Assembly (NCBI GenBank): GCA_022577435.1
Contig: JAKOON010000110.1
Span: 210,001-274,000 of the forward strand
Length of the DNA stretch: 64,000 nucleotides
Source: Embiotoca jacksoni
Taxonomy: Eukaryota > Chordata > Actinopteri > Embiotocidae
Direction of reading: 5' to 3'
Shown here in pieces: positions 1 to 11,282 of the stretch. Each line of letters opens with the position of its first letter. Position 1 is the stretch's first letter. Under the pieces are notes generated by a model that made no database searches, was not told the origin of the DNA, and saw nothing but the letters and a program-made list of their open reading frames with translations. Both the position numbers and the translations under genes were made by a program.

Positions 1-172
1 ATCTGTCTGTTATCTCTGTCTGTTATCTCTGTCTGTTCTTATCTTGTAGGATAAATCTGCAGAGTTACAGTCACTTTCATCACACAAACAGAAACAGCTG
101 ATTCTGATGTATCGATGTTCTGCTGACATCATCACCATCATCATCATCAGCTGGAGGAAGAAGCTCACTGAC
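1..172. other. dapp1 intron, left edge
   Basis: No coding sequence seen. It opens with about three copies of a 13-bp CTGTCTGTT-type unit (1-37) and carries a short CATCAT run near 127-148. The downstream dapp1 exons, covering the end of the PH domain and the C-terminal tail, must lie left of the window. Confidence 0.6.
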
Positions 173-258
173 CAGAAACAGTTGATTCGGTCCTGAGAGT
201 AGTCAAATTGGACCGCAGAGCAGAACCTCAGGTCCAAGGTCCGGATGGGCTCATCACA
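173..258 (-). CDS. dapp1: dapp1 coding exon 7 (PH domain, middle)
   Basis: 86 nt. The acceptor is CTGCTCCAG and the donor is TCTG|GTCAGT, leaving phase 2. It reads EPIRTLDL, then CSAVQFDYSQDRINCF, matching the human PH segment closely. The acceptor side is directly bordered by the CAGACAGACA minisatellite. Confidence 0.92.
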
Positions 259-3200
259 CTGGAGCAGACAGACAGGACACACATCAACAGACAGACAGAC
301 ACACATCAACAGACAGACACACTTCAACAGACAGACAGACAGACATCAACAGACAGACACACATCAACAGACAGACACACTTCAACAGACAGACAGACAG
401 ACATCAACAGACAGACACACATCAACAGACAGACACATCAACAGACAGACACACATCAACAGACAGACACATCAACAGACAGACACACTTCAACAGACAG
501 ACAGACAGACACACATCAACACATCAACAGACAGACAGACACACATCAACAGACAGACACATCAACAGACAGACACACTTCAACAGACAGACACATCAAC
601 AGACAGACAGACAGATCAACAGACAGGTGACCTGAACTCACCACCAGCTCACCTCTTTATCTTTGAAGTACTTCAGTTCATATCTGTTGAGTGTGAACCA
701 CCTCTGTTTCCAGCTCTGTAGCAAGATGGAGAGCTCTGTTATCATCTCACCTTCATCTCACCCTTATCTCAGCTTCAACATCAGGAGCTGCAGACCTCCA
801 GATGTTCAGACTTACCTTCACCACAGCTCCTTGTTTCACCAGGTAACCCTCCTTTGTACCAAGCTGGAAGGAAACAAGAGAGATGATTCTAAAGAGATTA
901 TTAAAGAAATATCTGAATTATAGCAGCTACAGATGCTGCAGACGGTTGAGAGTCAGACATAAATATACTGAAGTATAGAATAAATCAGACTAAAATTATC
1001 ATTGAAACAAAAACAAAATTTTCTGAATGAACAATTAAAGCCATTTTTGTTTCAGTAACAAGGTAACGCTGACTTTCTGCTTTTCCATCTGGTTTGAATC
1101 AACTTTATTCAAACTGTCAGCAGACAGAAATAATGAGACTTCACAACATTATAGAAGAAACGCAACAATGGAGGCCTTCTGGAGGCCGAAAAGTCTTTGA
1201 CCAGTCATCCAGTCACCAGTCAACCAGTCACCAGTCACCAGTCAATCAGTCACCAGTCATCCAGTCACCAATCATCAGCCATCCAGTCATCAGTCATCCA
1301 GTCACCCGGTCATCCGGTCATCAGTCATCCAGTCACCCAGTCTTCCAGTCATCAGTCATCCAGTCACCAGTCAGCCGGTCATCAGTCACCAGTCAGTCAC
1401 CAGTCATCCAGTCATCCAATCATCCAGTCACCAGTCATCCGGTCATCCAATCATCCAGTCACCAGTCATCCAGTCACCAGTCATCAGCCATCCAGTCACC
1501 AGTCAACCAGTCAACCAGTCAACCAGTCATCAATCATCCAGTCACCAGTCATCCAATCATCAGTCATCCAATCATCCAGTCACCAGTCACCAGTCATCCA
1601 GTCACCACTCATCAGTCATCCAGTCACATCATCCGTCATCCAGTCACCAGTCATCTAGTCACCACTCACCAGTCATCAGTCATCCAGTCACATCATCCGT
1701 CATCCAGTCACCAGTCATTAGTCACCAGTCAGCCGGTCATCCGGTCATGAGTCACCAGTCAGTCACCAGTCATCCGGTCACCTGGTCAGCCGGTCATTAG
1801 TCACAATCAGTCATCCAGTCACCAGTCATTCAATCATCCAGTCACCAGTCATCCAGTCACCACTCACCAGTCACCAGTCAGCCGGTCATCAATCACCCAG
1901 TCGTCCAGTCATCAGTCATCCAGTCATCAGTCAGCCGGTCATCAGTCACCAGTCAGTCACCAGTCATCCAGTCAGCCGGTCATCAGTCACCAGTTATCCA
2001 GTCATCAGTCACCAATCATCAGTCACCAGTTATCCAGTCAACCAGTCATCAGTCATCCGGTCACCCGGTCATTAGTCACCAATCAGTCATCTAGTCACCA
2101 GTCATTCAATCATCCAGTCACCAATCATAAGTCATCACCCATCCAGTCACCAGTCATTAGTCATTAGTCATCAGTCATCCAGTCATTAGTCATCCAGTCA
2201 GCCGGTCATCAGTCACCAGTTATCCAGTCATCAGTCACCAATCATCAGCCATCCAGTCATCAGTCATTCAGTCATCAGTCATCCAGTCAGCCGGTCATCC
2301 GGTCATCAGTCACCAGTCAGTCACCAGTTATCCAGTCAACCAGTCACCAGTCAGCCGGTCATCCAGTCATCAGTCACCAATCAGTCACCCAGTCACCAGT
2401 CATCCAGTCACCAGTCACCAGTCAATCAGTCACCAGTCATCCAGTCACAAGTCATCCAGTCACCAATCATCAGCCATCCAGTCATCAGTCATCCAGTCAC
2501 CCGGTCATCCGGTCATCAGTCATCCAGTCACCCAGTCTTCCAGTCATCAGTCATCCAGTCACCAGTCAGCCGGTCATCAGTCACCAGTCAGTCACCAGTC
2601 ATCCAGTCATCCAATCATCCAGTCACCAGTCATCAGCCATCCAGTCACCAGTCAACCAGTCAACCAGTCATCAATCATCCAGTCACCAGTCATCCAATCA
2701 TCAGTCATCCAATCATCCAGTCACCAGTCACCAGTCATCCAGTCACCACTCACCAGTCATCAGTCATCCAGTCACATCATCCGTCATCCAGTCACCAGTC
2801 ATCCAGTCACCACTCACCAGTCATCAGTCATCCAGTCACATCATCCGTCATCCAGTCACCAGTCATTAGTCACCAGTCAGCCGGTCATCCGGTCATGAGT
2901 CACCAGTCAGTCACCAGTCATCCGGTCACCTGGTCAGCCGGTCATTAGTCACAATCAGTCATCCAGTCACCAGTCATTCAATCATCCAGTCACCAGTCAT
3001 CCAGTCACCACTCACCAGTCACCAGTCAGCCGGTCATCAATCACCCAGTCGTCCAGTCATCAGTCATCCAGTCACCAGTCAGCCGGTCACCCGGTCATTA
3101 GTCACCAATCAGTCATCTAGTCACCAGTCATTCAATCATCCAGTCACCAATCATAAGTCATCACCCATCCAGTCACCAGTCATTAGTCATCAGTCATCCA

Positions 3201-3479
3201 GTCATTAGTCATCCAGTCAGCCGGTCATCAGTCACCAGTTATCCAGTCATCAGTCACCAATCATCAGTCATCCAGTCATCAGTCATCCAGTCATCAGTCA
3301 TCCAGTCAGCCGGTCATCCGGTCATCAGTCACCAGTCAGTCACCAGTTATCCAGTCAACCAGTCACCAGTCAGCCGGTCATCCAGTCATCAGTCACCAAT
3401 CAGTCACCCAGTCACCAGTCATCCAGTCACCAGTCATCCAGTGTATGTGTGTGTGTGTGTGTGTGTTTGTGTGTGTACA

Positions 3480-3510
<31 letters not shown>

Positions 3511-3518
3511 TGTGTGTA

Positions 3519-3572
<54 letters not shown>

Positions 3573-3666
3573 AGTGTGTGTGTGTACAGTGTGTGTGTGT
3601 GTGTGTACAGTGTGTGTGCACGTGTGTGTGTGTACAGTGTGTGTGTGTGTGTACAGTGTGTGTGCA

Positions 3667-3700
<34 letters not shown>

Positions 3701-5612
3701 ACAGTGTGTGTGTGTGTGTGTGTGTATGTGTGTGTGTGTGTGTGTGTGTACAGTGTGTGTACAGTGTGTGTGTGGGTACCGATGGAGCATTGGCCACCAG
3801 GTCCGTCTCCGTGCGGCCCGTCTGGATGGCCGTGTGAACTCGGACCGACTCGTAGATGGACGGCTCCTCGACGCGCCACGGATACGGACACTTCAGCACC
3901 ATGAGGGTTCCTGGTTCAGAGATGGACGGGGGGACGTGAAACATGAGGACACATCAGCGGCGTATCTAACATGTGCACCAGTCAGAACCAGAGGTTGGCC
4001 GGTACCAGGAGAGGTCCAGTCAGAACCAGAGGTTTGGTACCAGGAGAGGTCCAGTCAGAACCAGAGGCTTGGTACCAGGAGAGGTCCAGTCAGGCAGCAG
4101 CTGTTCATACCTGCGTCGCTGCCCAGCAGAGGCTGGTTAGCAAAGTGGTTCACGAAGTCCTGAAGGGTTGAAAATTGGTTGAAGCCGAATGCGTAGCTGC
4201 CATCTCTGCGCGTCACATGGAAGTGTTTCACAGAGTTTTTCGCCCTGAAACAGAACCAGAACCAACAAATCCAGTTTCATCCAACACATGTTCCTCAAAT
4301 ACGAAAGAACCACGTCTTCAGATGTCTCACCTGACAGACAGAGCAAAGCAGCCCGGACCCTCCTTACTGGACCTCAACAGGTAACTTCCATCCGTCCCGT
4401 TGGACAGCAGCAGGGCCTCCGCAGCGTGGCGGGACAGGTCGTAGTGGTACCACCTAGAAATACATCACACAAACATCTGGAGCTGAAGAAAATCACAAAC
4501 ACCTGGAGCTGAAGAGGAGTCCTGATCATCTCATATTAAAAACAGATTCGTCTACATGATCACATCCTGAACAAAATGTTCTCGTTCTTTAACATGTTTG
4601 TTCTTCAGCTTCTGAACGTCTGCTTTAAAATAAAGATATGTAGATCCATTAATGTACCAGTTTACATGGATGTGGAAGAACACGTGTGTTGTATGATCAA
4701 ACTGCAGACACTCAAACATAAAGAGACGCTTCAGACTTCAGGCTGCATCAAGAACCGCGGATCCATTTATCTGCAGTGTTTTGGATGGTTCTGACTTTAG
4801 GAGCAGTTTCAGAGAGTTGAGGCAGGTTATCATCACATTAAACACCAGAACCAGAACCAAAAAACAGAACCAGAACCAGAGAAGAAGTAAAATAAGGGGA
4901 CGGAAGATTGAATTGTTTGATGGATAAATAAACGTCAGTCTGTCCTTCAGCAGCTGGATGCAGTTCGACCGGCACTGTTACATTAGAATAGTTACAGAAC
5001 GGATCGTCCGGAAGTCTGCAGCAGTAACACTGTTACATTAGAATAGTTACAGAACGGATCGTCCGGAGGTCTCTGACTGATGGAGATGAAACCGAGGAAG
5101 GATGTGAAAGTTCTTGATTTGCATTAAGAGCTGCTGTGATCGTGTAAAAAGTACTAAGAGATAAAGAAGATGAACACTAAGAACACGTTGGTTCCACTGG
5201 ACATAACATGGGACGTGATTCATAAGGTATTTATAAATGTTTATAAAATTAGCTGTTGGATGTATTCAACCATCTAGATGACCTGTTTATTAATCAGATT
5301 ACAGAAAGGAAACAGAAGAAGAATTCTTCATGTTTGATGCTGCTTGTTTGATAGAAAACAGGAAACAAATTCTCCAGAATTATTTTTAGGAAATCAGATG
5401 AGTATAAATGTCGTCAGCTTCTAACAGCACAACTATTTTAAGAAGTGATGTAACGCCAACCATAGCCAGTTTCTTACTGCAGGTTGATTATATCTGCAGG
5501 TGGAGAACTCTGGCTGCGTTCTACAGGTGACAGGTAGAAGAGACCGGAAGTCTTACCCTAAACTCTGCAGCTCGTCGGACTCCTCGCTGGACGCGTCGCT
5601 GTAGAAGCTCAT
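173..5612 (-). CDS. dapp1: dapp1 (BAM32), SH2-PH adaptor protein; 5' seven coding exons, 3' end outside window
   Basis: Cytosolic adaptor. In mammals it links B-cell receptor signalling to PI3K lipids: the SH2 domain binds phosphotyrosine and the PH domain binds PI(3,4,5)P3. Seven exons read 5557-5612, 4331-4453, 4111-4244, 3780-3910, 816-863, 653-715 and 173-258. All have GT/AG borders and matching phases and give 213 codons plus two bases; the human protein is 280 residues. Residues 20 to about 105 form the SH2 domain with GSYLLR (pTyr-binding Arg46) and VKHFHV. IYESVRVHT contains Tyr124, equivalent to the Src-family target Tyr139 in human. The PH domain begins KEGYLVKQG, continues with WKQRWFTLNRYELKYF, and is cut by the window edge. 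Start: ATG at 5612, encoding MSFYSDASSEESDEL, shorter than the human N-terminus. The identification is strong over the SH2 and linker. Confidence 0.93.
263..626. repeat. CAGACAGACACATCAA minisatellite
   Basis: About 365 bp of tandem 14-22 bp variants of ACATCAACAGACAGACAC, some with TTCAACAG. It starts about 5 bases from the dapp1 exon 7 acceptor and fills nearly all of that 394-bp intron. Long open frames in it are by-products of the repeat. Confidence 0.95.
653..715 (-). CDS. dapp1: dapp1 coding exon 6 (PH domain)
   Basis: 63 nt, 21 codons, phase 0 at both ends. The acceptor is TTGCTACAG and the donor is GAG|GTGAGC. It encodes SWKQRWFTLNRYELKYFKDK plus E, the PH beta-strand segment whose human counterpart includes TWKTRWFTL. 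The basic K-x-R pattern is kept. Confidence 0.93.
816..863 (-). CDS. dapp1: dapp1 coding exon 5 (PH domain start)
   Basis: 48 nt, 16 codons, phase 0 at both ends. The acceptor is TTCCTTCCAG and the donor is AAG|GTAAGT. It reads LGTKEGYLVKQGAVVK, the first strand of the PH domain and the start of the PI(3,4,5)P3-binding loop. Confidence 0.93.
864..1199. other. dapp1 intron 4, unique part
   Basis: AT-rich, non-repetitive intron sequence between exon 5 and the CAGTC array. No conserved coding block is seen. Confidence 0.6.
1200..3441. repeat. CAGTCATC/CAGTCACC array in dapp1 intron 4, with higher-order duplication
   Basis: 2.2 kb built from 5-10 bp words (CCAGTCATC, CCAGTCACC, CCGGTCAT, CAGTCAG). 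A 1,148-bp higher-order step is visible: the rare word CCGGTCATGA with the same flanks occurs at 1741 and at 2889. The 218- and 153-codon open frames inside it are repeat artefacts. Confidence 0.95.
3442..3775. repeat. (GT)n microsatellite with TACAGTGTG interruptions
   Basis: 330 bp of GT dinucleotide broken by TACA and CACA words. It runs to within about 5 bases of the dapp1 exon 4 donor, which itself reads GTACCCACAC. Confidence 0.97.
3780..3910 (-). CDS. dapp1: dapp1 coding exon 4 (SH2-PH linker)
   Basis: 131 nt; two bases complete a Gly codon, then 43 codons, ending in phase 0. The acceptor is CTGAACCAG and the donor is TCG|GTACCC. It reads TLMVLKCPYPWRVEEPSIY, then ESVRVHTAIQTGRTE, nearly the human linker with its regulatory tyrosine. 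Confidence 0.95.
3977..4095. repeat. 35-bp tandem repeat, about 3.3 copies
   Basis: The unit begins GGTACCAGGAGAGGTCCAGT and continues with CAGAACCAGAGG. It lies in dapp1 intron 3, 16 bases from exon 3. Confidence 0.9.
4111..4244 (-). CDS. dapp1: dapp1 coding exon 3 (SH2, second half)
   Basis: 134 nt; one base completes an Arg codon, then 44 codons plus one base. The acceptor is TCTGTTTCAG and the donor is GCAG|GTATGA. Key blocks are AKNSVKHFHV, FGFNQFSTLQDFV and HFANQPLLGSDA, matching the C-terminal half of the DAPP1 SH2 domain. Confidence 0.95.
4331..4453 (-). CDS. dapp1: dapp1 coding exon 2 (SH2, first half)
   Basis: 123 nt, 40 full codons. The acceptor is GTATTTCTAG and the donor is TCAG|GTGAGA. 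It reads WYHYDLSRHAAEALLLSNG, then TDGSYLLRSS. This is the SH2 alpha-A helix and the FLVR-type strand with Arg46. Confidence 0.95.
4454..5556. other. dapp1 intron 1
   Basis: 1.1 kb of ordinary intron. The one repeat seen is a 55-bp direct duplication (4973 and 5028, CACTGTTACATTAG) that contains AGAACGGATCGTCCG. Confidence 0.7.
5557..5612 (-). CDS. dapp1: dapp1 coding exon 1 (start codon)
   Basis: 56 nt: ATG, 18 codons and two bases. The donor is TTAGG|GTAAGA. It encodes MSFYSDASSEESDELQSL, joining to exon 2 as SLGWYHYDL. The start was chosen because it gives a short acidic leader directly ahead of the conserved SH2 start, with an A at -3 in GGAG-ATGA context unresolved by eye. Confidence 0.88.
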
Positions 5613-5702
5613 CTCCCTTCAGCCGTCAGCTCTTCTGAAGGAGAAGTGAGAGCTGAGAATGAGAAACAGACCCACCCAGCAGGAAACAGCTGCACACAGC
5701 GG

Positions 5703-5710
5703 TGACGTCA
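5703..5710. promoter_or_regulatory. perfect palindromic CRE in the dapp1 upstream region
   Basis: TGACGTCA lies about 91 bases upstream of the dapp1 ATG. This is the full CREB/ATF consensus. The octamer-like word ATGCATAT follows at about 5732. The transcription start is unknown, so promoter function is inferred from position. Confidence 0.5.
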
Positions 5711-5779
5711 GAGCGCCCCCTGCAGGACGTCATGCATATGACAGCTGTGAGGCTGCTGTTACTGAGACAGAAAGAGATA

Positions 5780-6097
5780 CAGGTGGAGGACTAGTGAAAC
5801 CTCCATCACCTGAGAAATAGGTGGAGGACTACTGAAACCTCCATCACCTGAGAAACAGGTGGAGGACTACTGAAACCTCCATCACCTGAGAAACAGGTGG
5901 AGGACTACTGAAACCTCCATCACCTGAGAAACAGGTGGAGGACTACTGAAACCTCCATCACCTGAGAAACAGGTGGAGGACGACTGAAACCTCCATCACC
6001 TGAGAAACAGGTGGAGGACTACTGAAACCTCCATCACCTGAGAAACAGGTGGAGGACGACTGAAACCTCCATCACCTGAGAAACAGGTGGAGGACTA
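5780..6097. repeat. 38-bp minisatellite, about 8 copies, with internal inverted repeat
   Basis: The 38-bp unit contains AGGTGGAGG near one end and CCTCCATCACCT near the other, so each unit or pair of units could form a stem. Copies are nearly identical (ACTACTG and ACGACTG variants). Confidence 0.95.
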
Positions 6098-6207
6098 GTC
6101 TGGACTGTAAAAATTCAAACATCTGTTAGATGATGTTTAAAGTTCAGTTAAGACTTATTATTTATTTTCTACTTCTGAAAACTACAACATTCAAACAACA
6201 GAGCATG

Positions 6208-6412
6208 TAAAGTTTAATTTATCATGTAACATGTAACATGTTTCATTTATCATGTAACATGTTTCATTTATCATGTAACATGTTTCATGTAACATGTTTC
6301 ATTTAACATGTTTCATTGATCATGTAACATGTTTCATTTATTATGAAACATGTTTCATTTATCATGTAACATGTTTCATTTATCATGTAACATGTTTCAT
6401 TTATCATCACGG
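6208..6412. repeat. 21-bp AT-rich minisatellite
   Basis: About nine units of TCATGTAACATGTTTCATTT plus A, with some truncated copies. It lies between dapp1 and the atp10d 3' end. Confidence 0.93.
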
Positions 6413-6615
6413 CTTTATAAGTATGTTTGTGAATTCATCAACATGTGAACAGTGATGCAGAAGTTGTGTCTCGTTGGTTCCTTTGTTATATTTATATGGA
6501 ATAAACATTATAATAAATTCATTAAGTCTCTATTTTGTTTTGAATATTGTTTAAAAGTTGTGTTGTTATTCGCTGAACTGCCGTCTGTAATCGGCCACCA
6601 GGTCTGAAACAGCTG

Positions 6616-6621
6616 TTTATT
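6616..6621 (-). terminator. candidate polyadenylation signal of atp10d
   Basis: TTTATT on the plus strand is AATAAA on the minus strand. It is the first such hexamer downstream of the atp10d stop codon and implies a 3' UTR of about 0.75 kb. Not confirmed by a cleavage site. Confidence 0.4.
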
Positions 6622-7369
6622 ATCTCAAACAGTACAAACATTCAAATACATCCAATAACAATTCCTCGTCAGTGCTGCTGACTAGTTTGTATTTTAAGGA
6701 AGCGGTGAGACGTGACGAGCAGTGATGTCACTTCCTGCAGATGAACAGTTCCTCTGCTGCCACAGCTGCAACACGCTGCAGCCGACGGGTCTGTTCATCA
6801 TAAAGCTGAGAGTTTAAAAGATATGAGAATTAAATGTTCCACACCGTGATGGAGTCAGAAGGAGAGACAGGAAGTGATGACCACACTGGACCTCTGACAT
6901 CACTGCTTCCTGTTCCTGTGCTGGAAAAGAAACACATTCTTCCTGTTTGGTGTCATGAAGAAATCTCTGACCTATGTTTTTAACACAGTAGATGGAGACG
7001 CTGGTCCAGGATCAGATCACATCATATATAATAATGAAGCCCAACGACGTCTCTGACAGCTGCTGTCCTCATGTTGGACCCGTTAATCAGAAACTGGGGG
7101 CTGCAGGTGGTCCAATGACAACATGATCTGTACAGCTGATGGATCCCACTGAGGTCTCTGACTGTCAACGTGCAGCAGAACTGAGGAGTGGACCGGTCCA
7201 ACAGAGACGGAGCATCCATACAGAACCTTCTACAGAACCACAGAACCGTCCGTCCAGTGTGGTCGACTTCAGCAGGTCTCCTGTCTTCCTTCAGGTCTGT
7301 CACTGACACACGGTTCCGAGTCTGAAGCTCTGGTCGGGATGTGAGGATGGACGCCGGGACGCCGAGACG
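6622..7369 (-). other. presumed atp10d 3' UTR
   Basis: 750 bp of non-repetitive sequence after the stop codon and before the first AATAAA on the minus strand. No conserved protein block is visible in it. Confidence 0.45.
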
Positions 7370-7532
7370 TCAGGACGCCGAGCTGGTCTCCAGGCCCGGG
7401 TTGTCAGCACACAGCGGAACGCTGTTGGTTCTAGAGTGGCTCCGGTTGGAGCACTGCGTTCTACTCTGGTACCTCTCTGATCTCAGAACAGCAGCAGGGT
7501 GGAACGTGTTGTAGAGAGCACGGAACAACAAC
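7370..7532 (-). CDS. atp10d: atp10d coding exon 22 (C-terminal tail, stop)
   Basis: 163 nt including TGA. The acceptor is GTTCTGCAG. It reads [20 protein letters not shown], followed by a Ser/Asn-rich end finishing ETSSAS. The tail is shorter than in mammals. Confidence 0.85.
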
Positions 7533-7562
7533 CTGCAGAACACGGCAACCAATCAGAGGAGA

Positions 7563-7610
<48 letters not shown>

Positions 7611-10600
7611 CTGGGTATGAGTGCTGTGACAGTAGTGAGAACACACAGGAAGTAGAAGAGGGGCTGGGACATCTGCAGGGTCTCCACCCCCAGCGGGTTG
7701 GTGGGGGGGCTGCAGGTCACACAGAACACACTGAAGGGCAGCACAAAGAGGAAGTAGGAACCTCCACTCAGAACCAGAACTAGAACATGGATCCACGTCT
7801 GTGAAGCAGAAGGACGACCAGAGAGGAGTCAGTTTCTGTTTCCATACGAGACGTCTACTCTACTATCATTCATGAAATATAATAAAGTGTAACGTCTGAC
7901 CAGCGTGTTGCTCTCGATGACCTGCTGCAGCAGGATGATGAGCAGAGCTGACGCGTTGATCGGTGAGCCGAAGGACAGACTCCCCACATCCGAGTCTGCA
8001 AAGGCCTGAAACAGAGCATATCATCACTATAATCATATCACTATAATCATATCATCATTATAATTATATCATTATAATCATATCATCACTATAGTCATAT
8101 CATCACTATAATCATATTATAATCATATCATCACTATAATCATATCATCATTATAATCATATAATTATAATCATATCACCATTATAATCATATCATCACT
8201 ATAATCATATCACTATAATCATATCATCATTATAATATTATAATCATATCATCACTATAGTCATATATCACTATAATCATATTATAATCATATCATTATA
8301 ATCATATCATCACTATAGTCATATCATCACTATAATCATATCATTATAATCATAATCATATCATCACTATAATCATATCATCACTATAAGCATAAGATCA
8401 TTATAATATTATAATCATATCATCACTATAATCATATCACTATAATCATATAATCATTATAATATTATAATCATATCATCACTATAGTCATATCATCACT
8501 ATAATCATATCATCATTATATTATAATCATATCATCACTATAGTCATATCATCACTATAATCATATTATAATCATATAATTATAATCATATCACTATAAT
8601 CATATCATCATTATATTATAATCATATCATCACTATAGTCATATCATCATTATAATCATATCATCACTATAATCATATCATCATTATATTATAATCATAT
8701 CATCACTATAATCATATCACTATAATCATATAATCATTATAATATTATAATCATATCATCACTATAGTCATATCATCACTATAATCATATCATCATTATA
8801 TTATAATCATATCATCACTATAATCATATCACTATAATCATATAATCATTATAATATTATAATCATATCATCACTATAGTCATATCATCACTATAATCAT
8901 ATCATCATTATATTATAATCATATCATCACTATAGTCATATCATCACTATAATCATATTATAATCATATAATTATAATCATATCACTATAATCATATCAT
9001 CATTATATTACAATCATATCATCACGATAGTCATATCATCATTATAATCATATCATCACTATAATCATATCACTATAATCATATCATCATTATATTATAA
9101 TCATATCATCACTATAATCATATCATCACTATAGTCATATCATCATTATAATCATATTATAATCATATCATCACTATAATCATATCATTATAATCATATC
9201 ATCACTATAATCATATCATCATTATAATCATATCACTATAATCATATTATAATCATATCATCACTATAATCATATCATCATTATAATCATATCACTATAA
9301 TCATATTATAATCATATCATCACTATAATCGTATCATCACTATAATCGTATAATTATAATCATATCATCACTATAATCATATCATCATTATAATATTATA
9401 ATCATATCATCACTATAGTCATATCACTATAATCATATTATAATCATATCATCACTATAGTCATATCACTATAATCATTAATCATATCATCATTATAATC
9501 ATATCATCACTATAGTCATATCATCACTATAGTCATATTATAATCATATCATCACTATAATCATATCATCACTATAATCATATCATCATTATAATCATAT
9601 CATCACTATAATCATATCATCACTATAATCATATCACTATAATCATATCATCATTATAATATTATAATCATATCATCACTATAGTCATATCATCACTATA
9701 ATCATATCATTATAATCATATCATCATTATATTATAATCATATCATCACTATAGTCATATCATCACTATAGTCATATCATCATTATAATCATATTATAAT
9801 CATATCATTATAATCATATCATTATAATCATATCATCACTATAATCATATCATCATTATAATCATATCATTATAATCATATCATCACTATAATCATATCA
9901 TCATTATAATCATATCACTATAATCATATCATCACTATAGTCATATCATCACTATAATCATATCATTATAATCATATCACTATAATCATATTATAATCAT
10001 ATCATTATAATCATATTATAGTCATATCATCACTATAGTCATATCATCATTATAATCATATTATTATCATATCACTATAATCATATCATCACTATAGTCA
10101 TATCATCACTATAATCATATCATTATAATCATATCACTATAATCATATCATCACTATAATCACATCATCATTATAATCATATCACTATAATCACATCATC
10201 ATTATAATCATATCACTATAATCATATCATCATTATATTCATATCATTATAATCATATCATAATCATATCATCACTATAATCATATCATCATTATAATCA
10301 TATCATAATCATCATTATAATCATATCATTATAATCATATCATCATTATATTATAATCATATCATCACTATAGTCATATCATCACTATAGTCATATCATC
10401 ATTATAATCATATTATAATCATATCATTATAATCATATCATTATAATCATATCATCACTATAATCATATCATCATTATAATCATATCATTATAATCATAT
10501 CATCACTATAATCATATCATCATTATAATCATATCACTATAATCATATCATCACTATAGTCATATCATCACTATAATCATATCATTATAATCATATCACT

Positions 10601-11250
10601 ATAATCATATTATAATCATATCATTATAATCATATTATAATCATATCATCACTATAATCATATCATCACTATAATCGTATTATAATCACTATAAGCACAT
10701 CACCACTATAATCATATCATCATTATAATCATATCATTATAATCAAATCATCGTTATAATCATATAAACATTAATCATATCATCATTATAATCATATCAT
10801 TATAATCAAATCATCATTATAATCATATCATTATAATCAAATCATCGTTATAATCATATAATCATTAATCATACCATAATTATAATCATATCATTATAAT
10901 CAAATCATCACTATAATCAAATCATCATCATTTTAATCAAATCATATCATCATTATAATCATATCATCACTATAATCATATCATCATTATAATCATATCA
11001 TCACTATAATCATATCACTATAATCATATCACTATAATCATATCATCACTATAATAATATCACTATAATCATATCATCATTATAATCATATCACGATAAT
11101 CATATCAAACAGGAAGCTCATCTGTTAATGAGGAATAAAAGCTGAATGATCAGAGAACTCACAAAGTACGGTAGGAAGAAGCAGACAAGACTCTGATAGA
11201 AGGCGTCCAGGACTGTAATCCAGAAGGTGGAGGGAACGTAGACCTGCGCA

Positions 11251-11282
<32 letters not shown>

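Noticed and set aside
1094..1750. 218-codon Ser/His/Pro/Gln frame
   Set aside because: CAGTCATC repeat artefact in a dapp1 intron.
4576..4794. 72-codon plus-strand frame
   Set aside because: Unsupported by splice sites or similarity; sits in dapp1 intron 1.
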